A stretch of 64,000 nt of DNA from CAVQFD01 sp963724695 (GTDB taxonomy: Bacteria > Acidobacteriota > Vicinamibacteria > Vicinamibacterales > CAVVIG01), in assembly GCA_963724695.1 (NCBI GenBank), contig CAVRVW010000010.1:124001-188000 (forward strand), given 5' to 3'. The notes under the pieces were generated by a model that was not told the DNA's origin, searched no databases, and saw only the letters and a list, made by a program, of their open reading frames with translations. Below, piece after piece: positions 32,937 to 42,700 of the stretch (the stretch's first letter is position 1; each line of letters starts with the position of its first letter). A program made the translations under genes and the position numbers.

Positions 32937-32966
32937 TTGTATCTGCCCTCCGGGATCGGCTATACT
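32937..32966 (+). promoter_or_regulatory. Promoter of carD (TTGTAT-N18-TATACT)
   Basis: TTGTAT at 32937-32942, 18 bases, TATACT at 32961-32966 in the context GGCTATACT. Transcription should start near 32973, leaving a leader of about 50 bases with a GGGGGA ribosome site before the GTG at 33024. Confidence 0.65.
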
Positions 32967-33023
32967 CTGAAGACTGCCGGCACAATTTCAGCCTTCCATA
33001 CAGCGCGTCCAACAGGGGGAACC

Positions 33024-33620
33024 GTGACATTTGAAGTCGGCGACAAGGTCATCTACCCGAACCACGGTCTCGGGATCGTTCAGCGGATCGAAGAGAAGAC
33101 GATTCTCGGCACTACCTGCGGTTTTTACCACCTGCGTATCGTCGCCAACGAAACGATGGTCCTCGTTCCGGTGGCGAATGTCGACGGCGTCGGCCTTCGC
33201 CGGGCGATCGGCGACGAAGAAGTCGAACGGCTGTTCGGGCTTCTGGGCGACGGCAGGATCGACAACCACCAGAACTGGAAGGGACGCTTCAAGGACAACT
33301 CCGACAAGATGCGCAGCGGCTCGATCTACGAAGTGGCCGACGTGCTGAAGAGCCTGACGTTCCTTGCCAAGTCCAAGAGCTTGTCCTTCCGCGAGAAGCG
33401 CATGCTCGATCGGGCCAAGTTCCTCATCATCTCCGAAGTTTCGGAGGTCATGCGTGAAACGGCGCCTGCGATCGAAGCGCGTGTGGACCGTGCCCTCGAG
33501 CGCTGTTTCACGGCGAAGGCACGCACGACCGCTCGAGCGACCGCGAAGGTGGTCAAGGTCGCGCCGCGGGCCCAGGCGGCGGCGACGGCTCCTCGTGGCC
33601 GGACGGCGCGCGCCTCTTAG
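33024..33620 (+). CDS. carD: CarD/CdnL-family RNA polymerase-binding regulator (198 aa)
   Basis: The N-terminal Tudor-like RNAP-binding domain reads VTFEVGDKVIYPNHGLGIVQ and goes on to 'TCGFYHLRIVANETMVLVPV'; the helical C-terminal DNA-binding part includes WKGRFKDNSDKMRSGSIYEV and LKSLTFLAKSKSLSFREKRM, as in CdnL/CarD. The last 30 residues form an Ala/Arg/Lys tail (RATAKVVKVAPRAQAAATAP) longer than usual. It should bind the RNAP beta subunit and stabilise open complexes, a global role. GTG 33024 is chosen for the GGGGGA site 4 bases upstream; the earlier in-frame ATG lies in the promoter. It ends before a strong terminator. Confidence 0.9.
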   Translation: MTFEVGDKVIYPNHGLGIVQRIEEKTILGTTCGFYHLRIVANETMVLVPVANVDGVGLRRAIGDEEVERLFGLLGDGRIDNHQNWKGRFKDNSDKMRSGSIYEVADVLKSLTFLAKSKSLSFREKRMLDRAKFLIISEVSEVMRETAPAIEARVDRALERCFTAKARTTARATAKVVKVAPRAQAAATAPRGRTARAS

Positions 33621-33633
33621 GGAAGTGAGAACA

Positions 33634-33690
33634 GACTTAGAACTCAGAACTCAGAAGTCAGCATTTAGCAATCAGCAGTTAGCAATACGA
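33634..33690. repeat. 7-base array (AACTCAG units)
   Basis: AACTCAG, AACTCAG, AAGTCAG, CATTTAG, CAATCAG, CAGTTAG, CAAT: seven-base steps between the carD stop and its terminator, so the array is transcribed as part of the carD 3' untranslated region. Confidence 0.7.
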
Positions 33691-33702
33691 AGTTCACGAA
33701 GA

Positions 33703-33742
33703 GCCCGCCAGTGCAGAGACGCACTGGCGGGCTTTTTCGTTT
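33703..33742 (+). terminator. Rho-independent terminator of carD
   Basis: GCCCGCCAGTGC (33703-33714), loop AGAGAC, then GCACTGGCGGGC (33721-33732): a perfect 12-bp GC-rich stem followed by TTTTTCGTTT. The clearest intrinsic terminator in the window. The next gene starts 14 bases later. Confidence 0.92.
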
Positions 33743-33755
33743 AGGATCTGGACCG

Positions 33756-34772
33756 TTGATTATCGCTGCCGTCCGGTCCCTCGCGACCTTCCTCGCCATC
33801 TCTCTTTACGTGCTCGTGACGGCGCCGATCGGCATGGCGCTCGCGCTCATTTTCAGGTGGAAGAACCTTCTGTACCTGCTGGGACATGGCGGGGTGAAGC
33901 TGGCGCTGGCCTCGAGCGGGATCCGATACCGTGTCGAAGGGCGCGAGCACCTGCCGCTCGACCGGGCAGCGGTCTACTGTTCCAATCACCAGAGCAACGT
34001 GGATCCACCGGTGCTCTTCGATGCCCTGCACCCGCGGATGCACATCCTGTACAAACACGAGATCGACGCCATTCCGCTGCTGGCCCGCGCATTCCGGCTG
34101 GGTGGCTTCATCCCGGTCGACCGGCGGAACAAGGAAGCGGCCATGCGGGCCATCGAGAAGGGCGCACAGTCGATTCGAAGCGGGAATTCCTTCCTCATCT
34201 TCCCAGAGGGTACGCGGAGCCGATCGAACGACCTGCTGCCGTTCAAGAAGGGCGGCTTTATCATGGCGATCAAGGCGCAGGCGCCCATCGTCCCGGTGGC
34301 CATTCAAGGCGGTCGAGACGCCATGCGGAAGGGCAGCTGGCTGATTTGGCCGGTCACGATTGTCATCCGCGTGGGAACGCCGATCGAGACCGCAGCCGTG
34401 GCGCTCGACGATCGTGACGAGCTCATCAACCGCGTCCGAGCGGCGATAGAGGGGCTGATCTCGATCTCAGAACGTGCTCGATTGCGAAATGCTAGATTGC
34501 CGATTGTCGTCTGCGATTTGCGCGTCGAGATCTCAGATCTAGCACTCGAGCGATTAGCGATCTGCGATGTCTATGAGCCTGTTTCGAACGTCAGCGTCCA
34601 GGGCTTGAGGGGCTGTTCATCCCGGCCAAGGATGCCCTCGCCAAGCTCGATCTCGACCTTCCTCAATGGCTCCAGGGGTTGCGCGAAGCGGATCTCCAGC
34701 ACGCGGTTGGCTGGGATGTACTGCGTCGTGAAGCCGGTGGCGGGCAGGTCCATCGCCGCGGTTCCCGTATAG
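33756..34772 (+). CDS. plsC: 1-acyl-sn-glycerol-3-phosphate acyltransferase (PlsC) with abnormal 3' extension
   Basis: The catalytic core is intact: YCSNHQSNVDPPVLFDAL (NHx4D motif), GGFIPVDRRNKEAAM, FLIFPEGTRSRSNDLLPFKK and VPVAIQGG. It acylates lysophosphatidic acid in the inner membrane; an N-terminal helix (FLAISLYVLVTAPIGMALAL) anchors it. The TTG start at 33756 has a GGAT site. The family ends about residue 240, after RVRAAIEGL here. The remaining residues (ISISERARLRNARLP and on) come from the heptamer array at 34466-34570 and from antisense of the next gene, so the native stop seems lost. Confidence 0.82.
   Translation: MIIAAVRSLATFLAISLYVLVTAPIGMALALIFRWKNLLYLLGHGGVKLALASSGIRYRVEGREHLPLDRAAVYCSNHQSNVDPPVLFDALHPRMHILYKHEIDAIPLLARAFRLGGFIPVDRRNKEAAMRAIEKGAQSIRSGNSFLIFPEGTRSRSNDLLPFKKGGFIMAIKAQAPIVPVAIQGGRDAMRKGSWLIWPVTIVIRVGTPIETAAVALDDRDELINRVRAAIEGLISISERARLRNARLPIVVCDLRVEISDLALERLAICDVYEPVSNVSVQGLRGCSSRPRMPSPSSISTFLNGSRGCAKRISSTRLAGMYCVVKPVAGRSIAAVPV
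34466..34570. repeat. Degenerate 7-base array (GCGATTx units) crossing the 3' end of plsC
   Basis: Units such as TCGATTG, TAGATTG, CCGATTG, GCGATTT, GAGCGAT, TAGCGAT, CTGCGAT at about 7-base steps. No in-frame stop occurs inside it, so plsC reads through. It fills the gap between plsC and the convergent secreted-protein gene. Confidence 0.6.
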
Positions 34773-35680
34773 CGGACGCGGACACGGTTCCTGATCGTCG
34801 TCGGGTTGAGATCACGAGAGAACTGGATCCTGACGTTGGTCGACACGGCGACGTCAATCTCGTCGGCCGTCGGAGCGCTGAAGACCACTTCTGGCGGCGG
34901 GGCGGCCGGCACCCTGATCGGCGACACATCCGTCGTGGTCTCGGCCGGCGGCTTGGCGATCGAGATCGTCGCGCCGGTTGCATCCAGCCAGACGAGACCG
35001 CGGCTCTGTTTGACGACGCCGCTGACCTGCACCCACCGCCCCGTATCGAGCCGGGCGTCCAGCGCCAGCTCGAAGTCGCGTCCCCTTGGACGCAGGTTGC
35101 TCACCCAGATGGCGGCGTCCGCCGACCTGACGACGAAGTCGTACCGGCTGTTGCCAAGCGCATCCGGCAGATCGCCGAGCAGGTTGCGGCCGCTGAACTG
35201 CCCCACGAGCGTGACCTTTTGGTCGAGGTATCGCGAGGCGAAGAGCACGAGGCCCCGGACGCTCGGCGTGGCCGGAGGGGTGATGGGCGCCACCGCGCTG
35301 GCGACGAGCGTGACCACTTGGCCGGGTCGCGGCCACGGGCCGTCGGGGTCGATCTGGAAGGCCGTGCGGAGGTCGTAACCGCTGAGCCTGGGATCGTCGT
35401 GGTTCATCCTGCCCAGGTCCCAGAACTCTCCGCGGATCTCGCTCATGCCTTCGGGCGAGCCGTCCTTGAAGAGCACGCGCATGGACGCCGTGTCGTCCTG
35501 CATCCTGAGCTCGCCGCCTGGCGTCAGCGTCAGCGTGCCCGCGACGAGAATCGGACGCTGATGGTAGAACGTCGGGTGCGCCAGAAGCGCCGCAAGATTC
35601 GTGGCCCGCCGGACCGCGGTAGGCTGCGCCGTGACGCCGACGGCGAGGCTGACGACCAGAATCGCAAGCGCTCTTTTCAT
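34571..35680 (-). CDS. Secreted protein with C-terminal Ig-like domain (369 aa)
   Basis: ATG at 35680 opens a signal peptide (MKRALAILVVSLAVGVTAQ). The central part (VTLVGQFSGRNLLGDLPDAL, RWVQVSGVVKQSRGLVWLDA) has the feel of OB-fold or bOB-like beta strands used for small-molecule or metal binding. The last 100 residues (PPEVVFSAPTADEIDVAVST, then IQFSRDLNPTTIRNRVRVRY, ending LKPWTLTFETGS) match the SbsA/Big_5 Ig-like module of bacterial surface proteins. Function unknown. Its 3' end is overlapped antisense by the plsC read-through. Confidence 0.72.
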   Translation of the reverse strand: MKRALAILVVSLAVGVTAQPTAVRRATNLAALLAHPTFYHQRPILVAGTLTLTPGGELRMQDDTASMRVLFKDGSPEGMSEIRGEFWDLGRMNHDDPRLSGYDLRTAFQIDPDGPWPRPGQVVTLVASAVAPITPPATPSVRGLVLFASRYLDQKVTLVGQFSGRNLLGDLPDALGNSRYDFVVRSADAAIWVSNLRPRGRDFELALDARLDTGRWVQVSGVVKQSRGLVWLDATGATISIAKPPAETTTDVSPIRVPAAPPPEVVFSAPTADEIDVAVSTNVRIQFSRDLNPTTIRNRVRVRYTGTAAMDLPATGFTTQYIPANRVLEIRFAQPLEPLRKVEIELGEGILGRDEQPLKPWTLTFETGS

Positions 35681-35752
35681 GGTTCACGTGGCCGCGTTCA
35701 CGCGGCCGGGGGCGGGGCGTGGGCCCCACAGCCTCACACCATGATTGTAGTG

Positions 35753-37748
35753 CTAGATCGTCCGGCGGGCGGCGCGGGCGGTGACGACTGCGAGGCCCAG
35801 GAAAAGCAGGCCGCCGGCGACGTGCGCGAGCCCGCTTTCGTCGTGCAGCCACGGCAGCGCATTACCGACGGCCTGGAACGGACCGATGGTCTCCGTGCCG
35901 ACAAGCACCGCGAAGAGGATGCCGCAAATCGAACCGCCCGCGATCAGCCCTGAGCTGAACAGCGTGCCGGCGCCGAGATCCGACTCTTCCTTGACGCCGC
36001 TGCGACCGCTCCACCCACCAGCGCACGAGCCCGCCCGCGAAGATCGGCGCGGTCGTGGCGATCGGCAGGTAGGCGCCGACCGCGAACGACAAGGAATGAA
36101 TGCCACAAAGCTCCAGCGTCACAGCGACGAACACCCCGACGAGCACCAGCCCCCACGGCAGGTTCTGGCTGAGGAGGCCCTTGATGATCGTGGCCATCAA
36201 CGTGGCCTGAGGCGCCGCGATGTCCTCCGACCCGATCCCGAACACGCCATGCAGGTAGAGCGTCGTCACGCCGATCACCAGCGCCGAAACGACGACGCCG
36301 ACGAGCAGACCCACCTGCTGGTAGAACGGAGTGGCGCCCACGATATAGCCGGTCTTGAGATCCTGCGACGTGTTGCCGGCGTTGGCCGCGGCGATGCAGA
36401 CGACCGCGCCGACGCAGAGCGCGACCGGACCGTAGGCGTCGCCGGTCCATCCGAGCGCGACAAACAGCAGGCAGGTGAGGATCAGCGTCGCGATCGTCAT
36501 CCCTGAGATCGGGTTCGACGACGACCCGATCAGGCCGGTGATCCGGGACGAAACGGTCGAGAAGAAGAAGCCGAACACCACGATCAGCCCGGCGGCCAGC
36601 AGGTTGCCCTGCAGCGGCATGCGCGGGCGCGTAGGCCAGGAACAGCGCGACGAGCGAGCGTGCCGATGAGCACCACATTCATCGGGATCTCGCGCTCGGT
36701 CCGCAGGGCAGCGGCCGATCCTGCGCGGCTGCCAAAGCCCTTCAGGCCCTCGGCGGCGGAGCTGACGATGGTCGGCATGGTGCGCGCCAGCGTGATCAAC
36801 CCGGCGGCCAGCACTGCGCCGGCGCCGATGTAGCGGATGTAGGCGCTCCAGATCTGGCCCGGGGCCATCTCCGAGATCAGGAACGGCTGGCCGGTGGCCG
36901 GGTTGACCGCGAAATTCGGATGGATTGGCGGAAAGGGCACGGTGATGTACTGCCCGAGAATCGACAGGAGGGGCAGCAGCACGAGCCACGACAGGACGCC
37001 GCCGGCCACCATCGTGCCCGCGATGCGCGGGCCCGATCACGTAGCCGACGCCGAGGTACTCGGGCGAAATGTCGACGCCCAGCGTGGCGTTCGGGAACTG
37101 ACTGGTGCGCGGGCGCGGTGTAGCCGACCTCGGTGCGGAAGAGATTGAAGATCCAGGAGAAGCGCTTTCCACAACGCGCCGACCGCCAGCCCGCTGAAGA
37201 CGAGCGAGGCGAGCTTTCCCCCTCGTTCGCCCGCGACCAGGACCTCCGCGCAGGCCGTGCCTTCCGGGTAGGGCAGGATCGCCGTGCTCCTTGACGATGA
37301 GCGCGCGACGCAGCGGCACCATCATCAGGACGCCGAGGATGCCCCCAGCGAGCGTGAGCATCGTGATCTGGAAGTAGGTGAAGTAGTCGGGCCCGTAGGG
37401 CGTCAGGAAGATCAGGGCGGGAATCGTGAACACGACGCCGCCGGCGACCGACTCGCCGGCCGATCCGATCGTCTGGACGATGTTGTTCTCGAGGATGGTC
37501 GAGCCGCCGAGGCGCTTCAGCACGGAGATGGCGAGCACCGCAATCGGGATGGAGGCGCTGACGGTGAGGCCGGCGCGCAGACCGAGGTAGACCGTCGAGG
37601 CGCCGAACAGAAGGCCGAAGAGGGCGCCGATGACGACGGCGCGCGCCGTGAACTCGGCGGGCGACTGTGACGCTGGCACGTAGGGCTGGAAGGCGGCTCG
37701 ATCCGCTGCCTGTGACGCTGGCTCAGAGCGAGGTGCGGAGCCTGTCAT
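35753..37748 (-). pseudogene. OPT-family oligopeptide transporter, at least five frameshifts
   Basis: Segments from three frames together make a normal OPT protein of about 660 aa: ASQSPAEFTARAVVIGALFG, FGASTVYLGLRAGLTVSASI, NIVQTIGSAGESVAGGVVFT, then shifts near 37280, 37165, 37110, 37030, 36650-36620 and 36000, and finally GTLFSSGLIAGGSICGILFA at the C terminus. The membrane helices are well kept within each piece, and the shifts are one-base events in G/C runs, so sequence error is likely. OPT proteins import oligopeptides or metal chelates with protons. The ATG at 37748 is 43 bases from the divergent rex start. Confidence 0.8.
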
Positions 37749-37774
37749 GCGCGGATATTAGCACCGGTTTTTGC

Positions 37775-37780
37775 TACAAT
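37775..37780 (+). promoter_or_regulatory. -10 box (TGCTACAAT) for rex
   Basis: TACAAT in the context TTGCTACAAT, ending 11 bases before the GTG at 37792, so the message has almost no leader. It lies in the 43-base gap between the divergent OPT and rex genes. Confidence 0.55.
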
Positions 37781-37791
37781 CGCCGCTGCTT

Positions 37792-38481
37792 GTGAAATTG
37801 CCGAACAAAGCGTTCACGCCCCGGCAGAGCCTCGAACAGGTCTCCGAGCTCACCACCAACCGACTCTCGGTGTACCTGCGCTGCCTCAACCAGCTCGAGG
37901 ATGCCGGCGTCCGGACCATCTCGTCGCAGGCGCTGGCCGAGCAGTTCCATCTGAACGCGGCCCAGATCCGCAAGGATCTGGCGTACTTCGGCGAGTTCGG
38001 CGTGCGTGGCGTCGGCTACTACGTCACGCGATCTGAAGCGCCATCTGCGGCAGATCCTCGGCCTCGATCGCAAGCTGCGCGTCGCCATCATCGGCGCCGG
38101 CAACCTGGGCCTCGCGCTCGCCGACTATCCGGGCTTCCGCCAGGAAGGCTTCGAGATTGCGGCGCTCTTCGACAACCAGGGCGCCAAGGTCGGCCAGCAG
38201 TCGCGCGGCGGCGTGCCGATCCACGACATCCACGACCTGAAGAAGCTCGCGCGACGCGACGGCATCAGCATCGCCGTGCATCGCGGTGCCGGCCGCGTCG
38301 GCCCAGCGCGTCGTCGATCTGGTGGTCGCCTCCGGCATCAAGGCCGTGCTCAACTTCTCGCCCGGCACGCTGCAGGTGCCGGCCGACGTGAAGCTGAAGA
38401 GCGTCGATCTGACCGTGTCGCTCGAGAGCCTGTCGTTCTATCTCGCACGGGGCGAGAGCAGTCGGAGGCGAGGCAGCGTAG
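37792..38481 (+). pseudogene. rex: Redox-sensing repressor Rex, two or more frameshifts
   Basis: The GTG-started N terminus is a Rex winged helix (LSVYLRCLNQLEDAGVRTIS, then SQALAEQFHLNAAQIRKDLA, YFGEFGVRGVGY). After a shift near 38030 the NAD(H)-binding Rossmann part follows (LRVAIIGAGNLGLALADYPG, FEIAALFDNQGAKVGQ); after another near 38285 it ends RVVDLVVASGIKAVLNFSPG and SVDLTVSLESLSFYLAR. The product would sense NADH/NAD+ and repress fermentation or respiratory genes. All Rex blocks are present in order, so the gene is probably functional and damaged only in the sequence. The exact end is uncertain; a TAG at 38479-38481 is the likely stop. Confidence 0.8.
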
Positions 38482-38513
38482 CGGACTCAGGCAGGACAGC
38501 GTCAGCGCGCGGG

Positions 38514-39095
<582 letters not shown>

Positions 39096-39099
<4 letters not shown>

Positions 39100-40092
39100 A
39101 CGTCGTGATCGGCATCATCAGTCCGACCGCCGCCTGGGTGCTGCCGCGCCGCTTCGTCGATGAGCTCCGGCAGGCGTTTCCCGCAGCACACCTTCATCGA
39201 CGCCTGGGACCGCGAGGCGTTGCGGCGGGTGCTGCCCGCGCCGACGTGGCCTTCGCCGCGTTCCTCGATCGCGATCTGGTTCCCTCGCTGACCGCCTCCG
39301 CTGGGTGCAGGCGCCGGCGGCCGGCGTCGGCCACCTCCTCTCGACCGAGCTCGTCGCCAGCCCGATCGTCCTGACCAGCGCGCGCGGCGTCCGCGCCCGC
39401 GCCATCGCCGAGCACGTCATGGCGATGACCCTCGCGCTGTCGCGCCAGCTGCCGCTCGTGCTGCGGCGCCAGGCCGAGCACCGGTGGGCGCTCGACGAGA
39501 TCGAGTCCGCAGGCACGATCCGCACCCTTCCGGGCCGTCGGCTGGACGATCGTCGGTCTCGGATCGATCGGCGTCGAAGTCGCGCGGCTGGCGGCCGCCG
39601 TTCGGCCTGCGGGTCTCGGCCGTGCGCAAGCACATCGAGTGCGCCGCGTGCCGGACGATGTCGCGTCGACGAAGTCGTGGCCGCCGACCGGCTGCTCGAG
39701 CTCCTGCGCGCGGAGCGATGTCGTCGTGCTGTCGGCGGCGCTCGACGCCGGAGACCAGGCCGCTCATCGGCCGTCGAGGCGCTGGACGCCATCAAGCGCG
39801 GCGCGCTGCTCGATCAACATCGGGCGCGGCAGGCTCGTCGACGACGCGGCGGTCGTCGACGCGCTGAAGGATGGACGGCTCGGCGGCGCCGCGCTCGACG
39901 TCTTCACGCGCGAGCCGCTCGACGCGGACAGCCCGTACTGGGATCTGCCGAACGTCATCGTCACCCCGCACATGTCGGGCGCGATGGAGGACTACTGGAC
40001 GCCGCTCGTCGGCGCTGTTTGCCGAGAATCTGCGCCGGTTCGAGGCCGGCCAGCCGCTGCTGAACGTCGTCGACAAGCGCGCGGGGTACTGA
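39096..40092 (+). pseudogene. D-2-hydroxyacid dehydrogenase (NAD-dependent), many frameshifts
   Basis: ATG 39096 overlaps the moaC stop (ATGA). Across shifting frames one reads MNVVIGIISPTAAWVLPRRF, ADVAFAAFLDRDLVPSLT, LRWVQAPAAGVGHLLSTELV, ARAIAEHVMAMTLALSRQLP, TIVGLGSIGVEVARLA (GxGxxG), INIGRGRLVDDAAVVDALKD, GRLGGAALDVFTREPLDADS and NVIVTPHMSGAMEDYW with the catalytic Arg, Glu and His regions. This matches the two-domain dehydrogenase family, ending at the TGA at 40090-40092 (RAGY). At least eight one-base shifts in 1 kb, by far too many for a gene whose motifs remain so well kept; sequence error is the better explanation. Confidence 0.78.
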
Positions 40093-40162
40093 GGCCACGA
40101 AGACACGAAAACACGAAAGCAAGACCGGTGCTTTCGTGGCCGACCTGATACTGGACGCAGTG

Positions 40163-40963
40163 ATGCGTGCCCTTTTCGCGGCTCTTGCCGTGACCACTAT
40201 CGTCGGGGCGAGCCGCTCGGCGGGCTTTGCCGCGTGGCAGCGGCCGGCTGCCGCGCAGCCGCCCCAGTATTCCTACACCGTCGTGAAGACGTATCCCCAC
40301 GACCGCGACGCGTTCACGCAGGGCCTCCAGTTCGTGGACGGCGTGTTCTACGAGGGCACCGGGCTGAACGGCCGGTCGTCGATCCGCAAGGTTGCGCATC
40401 GAGACCGGGGAAGTGCTTCAGCAGCGCGACATCGCCCAGCGAGTACTTCGGCGAGGGCATCACGGTCTGGAAGGACGAGCTCGTTCAGCTCACGTGGCAG
40501 TCGGACGTGGCGTTCGTCTACGACCGGCAGACGTTCGCGCCGAAACGGCGCTTCAGCTACAAGGGCGAAGGCTGGGGGCTGACCCACGACGGCACGAGCC
40601 TGATCATGAGCGACGGCACCGACGAGCTGCGCTTCCTCGATCCGGTGACGCTTGCCGAGCGCCGGCGCCTGCGCGTCACGGGCGGCGGATCGCCGGTCAA
40701 GAACCTGAACGAGCTCGAGTGGGTCAAGGGCGAGATCTTCGCCAACGTCTGGACGACCGAGACTGACCTCGTCGCCCGCATCGATCCGAAGACGGGCGCG
40801 TCACCGGCTGGATCGATCTGACGCGGCCTGCTTGTCGCCGCGCGAACGCGCGCAGGCGCGACGTCCTGAACGGCATCGCCTACGACGCCGCCGGCGACCG
40901 GCTGTTCGTCACCGGCAAGCTCTGGCCGCGCTGTTCGAGATCCGGCTGACGCCGGCGAAGTAG
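40163..40963 (+). pseudogene. Glutaminyl-peptide cyclotransferase (bacterial beta-propeller type), frameshifted
   Basis: ATG 40163 opens a signal-like segment (MRALFAALAVTTIVGASRSA). The family reads YTVVKTYPHDRDAFTQGLQF, FYEGTGLNGRSSIRKV, then after shifts near 40391 and 40440 YFGEGITVWKDELVQLTWQS, GEGWGLTHDGTSLIMSDGTD, NLNELEWVKGEIFANVWTTE, and after further shifts near 40800-40920 DVLNGIAYDAAGDRLFVTGK, ending at the TAG at 40961. These are the five-bladed propeller motifs of the plant/bacterial cyclase, which makes N-terminal pyroglutamate in the periplasm. About four one-base shifts; probably intact in the organism. Confidence 0.8.
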
Positions 40964-41083
40964 GCAGGCAGGGCGTCAATCTGCAGCTCGCAGGGCCCGG
41001 CACTCGCCGCGAACTGACGTGATCTCGCTTCGATCGGCTGTCCCAGCTCGATGCCGAGCGCTCGGCCTGCCGATCCTGCGACC

Positions 41084-41123
41084 TCCGACCTGCCCGACCT
41101 TCAGCCTCCCGACCTACCTGTCC
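41084..41123. repeat. C-rich array (GACCTGCC-type units, near 9-base spacing)
   Basis: GACCTCC, GACCTGCCC, GACCTTCAG, CCTCCC, GACCTACCTG, the complement of the G-rich 9-base class found at 30064, 52031 and 56934. It covers the 3' end of the CDF gene and the end of a 150-base gap (40964-41113), which otherwise holds no gene. Confidence 0.5.
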
Positions 41124-42079
41124 TGGAGCGGCGGCTCGATGTGGATCACCGCGTCGACGATCTGCGGATAGCGCGCCATCAGGCGGTCCTTCACGACGTG
41201 CGAGAGTCGGTGCGCCTCGGTCAGCGGCATGTCTGCCGGCATCCAGACGTGCAGGTCCAGGAACACGTGGTCCATCGTGCCGCGCGTGCGAATCCGATGA
41301 CAGCCGACGACGCCGGGCACGCTCATGACGACCGCTTCGAGATCGCCTTCCGACATGACGATCCGGTCGCTCAGGATTCGCGTCGTGCGTCATCGCGATC
41401 TGATAGCCCGCGTAGCCGATGAAGCCGGCGACGACCAGCGCCGCGAGCGGGATCGAGGATCGGCAGCCCCAGCCGGGCGCCCGCGAGCGCGACGATGACG
41501 GCGACCGACGTCCAGACGTCACCCCGCGTCTGCATCGCATCGGCGAGGAGCACCTCGCTGCCGAGCCGCTCGCCTTCGCGCTGATCTCGTAGCGAATCAC
41601 CCAGAGGTTGATCGATGAGGGTGACCGTCATGACGACGAATCCCGCTATCGAGATGTCCGGCGGAGTCGAGCGGCCGGTCGAGGGTGTTGAACGCGTTGC
41701 GGAGCACCTCGACGACGACCACCACCAGGAACACGCGACCGCGGCGGCGGCCACCGTTTCGTACTTGCGGTGGCCGTACGGGTGGTCGTCGTCGGGCGGC
41801 CGGCCGGCCGCGCGCACGCCGACGAGGCCGACGACGTTCGATGCCGGCGTCGGTGAGGGAGTGGAAGCCGTCGGAGAGAATGCTGATGGCGCCGCTCGTG
41901 TAGCCGAAGGCGATCTTGGCGACGGCGACGACCAGGTTGAGCAGCAGGACGCGGGCCAGGACACGCGAGACCGCGGCGTGACGGCCGACGATCGCTCCCG
42001 GGGCCGGGAGCTCGCCGCCCGGCGGGCTCTGGGCGCGGGAAGGCCGAGTCAGAACACCCGCGCCTCGGGCACCGGCCAC
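41114..42079 (-). pseudogene. Cation diffusion facilitator (CDF) family transporter, frameshifted
   Basis: Fragments in three frames: VLLLNLVVAVAKIAFGYTSG, AISILSDGFHSLTDAG (the SDxxHSxxD metal motif), NVVGLVGVRAAGRPPDDDHP, YGHRKYETVAAAA (HPYGHRK-E motif), LLADAMQTRGDVWTSVAVIV, and the C-terminal metal-binding dimer domain (LEAVVMSVPGVVGCHRIRTR, HVFLDLHVWMPADMPLTEAH). It should export Zn2+, Fe2+ or a similar ion. Frames change near 41900, 41720, 41600, 41455 and 41380. GTG start at 42079 overlaps the 3' end of lepB by 31 bases, so it is the last gene of a minus-strand operon. Confidence 0.8.
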
Positions 42080-42639
42080 CAGCGGAGCTGCACCTTGCCG
42101 ATGATGTACTTCTTCGGCACCATGCCCCAGTGGCGGCTGTCGGAGCTGTTGTTCCGATGGTCGCCCATCACGAAATAGTAGCCGTCCTGGATGACCTGCG
42201 GTCCCCAGTCGTCGTGGCTTCGGTACTCGCTCGGCACGTAGTCGTCGTGCAGCGGGACGTCGTTCACGTAGACCTGTCCCTCGACGATGCGGACCGTGTC
42301 GCCTTCTTCCGCGATGACGCGCTTGACGAACGACTTGTCCGGGTCGAGCGGGTAGTAGAGCATCACGATGTCGCCGCGCCGCGGTTCGCCGATACGGTAG
42401 GCCAGCTTGTTGACGATCAGGCGATCCTGATCCGCGAGCGTCGGCGCCATGCTCTGGCCTTCGACGCGCGCCACCTGGAAGCCGAACGTCACGATGAGGA
42501 TGGCGTAGACCGCGGCCGACATGAGCGTCTTCAGCCAGGCGACGAACTCTTCCTGCACCTGTGCCATCCGGATGCCGGGGCTCGTCAGGCGCAGCTTGTC
42601 CGCCTCGGCGGCATCGAGCGCATACGCCGCCGGTGTCAC
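42049..42639 (-). CDS. lepB: Signal peptidase I (LepB)
   Basis: One uninterrupted frame of 196 residues, unlike its neighbours. A single N-terminal membrane helix (MSAAVYAILIVTFGFQVARV) precedes the catalytic Ser (S63 in VEGQSMAPTL) and Lys (K106 in SFVKRVIAEEGD), and then GDNRNNSSDSR-like box E (MGDHRNNSSDSRHWGMV). It cleaves Sec/Tat signal peptides at the outer face of the inner membrane. GTG 42639 is the most upstream start in frame; the ATG at 42567 (MAQVQEEFVAWLKTL) is an equally good alternative. It lies between a LytTR regulator and a CDF transporter, not beside the usual rnc-era genes. Confidence 0.88.
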   Translation of the reverse strand: MTPAAYALDAAEADKLRLTSPGIRMAQVQEEFVAWLKTLMSAAVYAILIVTFGFQVARVEGQSMAPTLADQDRLIVNKLAYRIGEPRRGDIVMLYYPLDPDKSFVKRVIAEEGDTVRIVEGQVYVNDVPLHDDYVPSEYRSHDDWGPQVIQDGYYFVMGDHRNNSSDSRHWGMVPKKYIIGKVQLRWWPVPEARVF

Positions 42640-42700
42640 GGTCTCGGCGTCGGGGCCGGCATCGGCGTGCGAGACCGGCTCGGCGGCCGCCGCGAACTCG

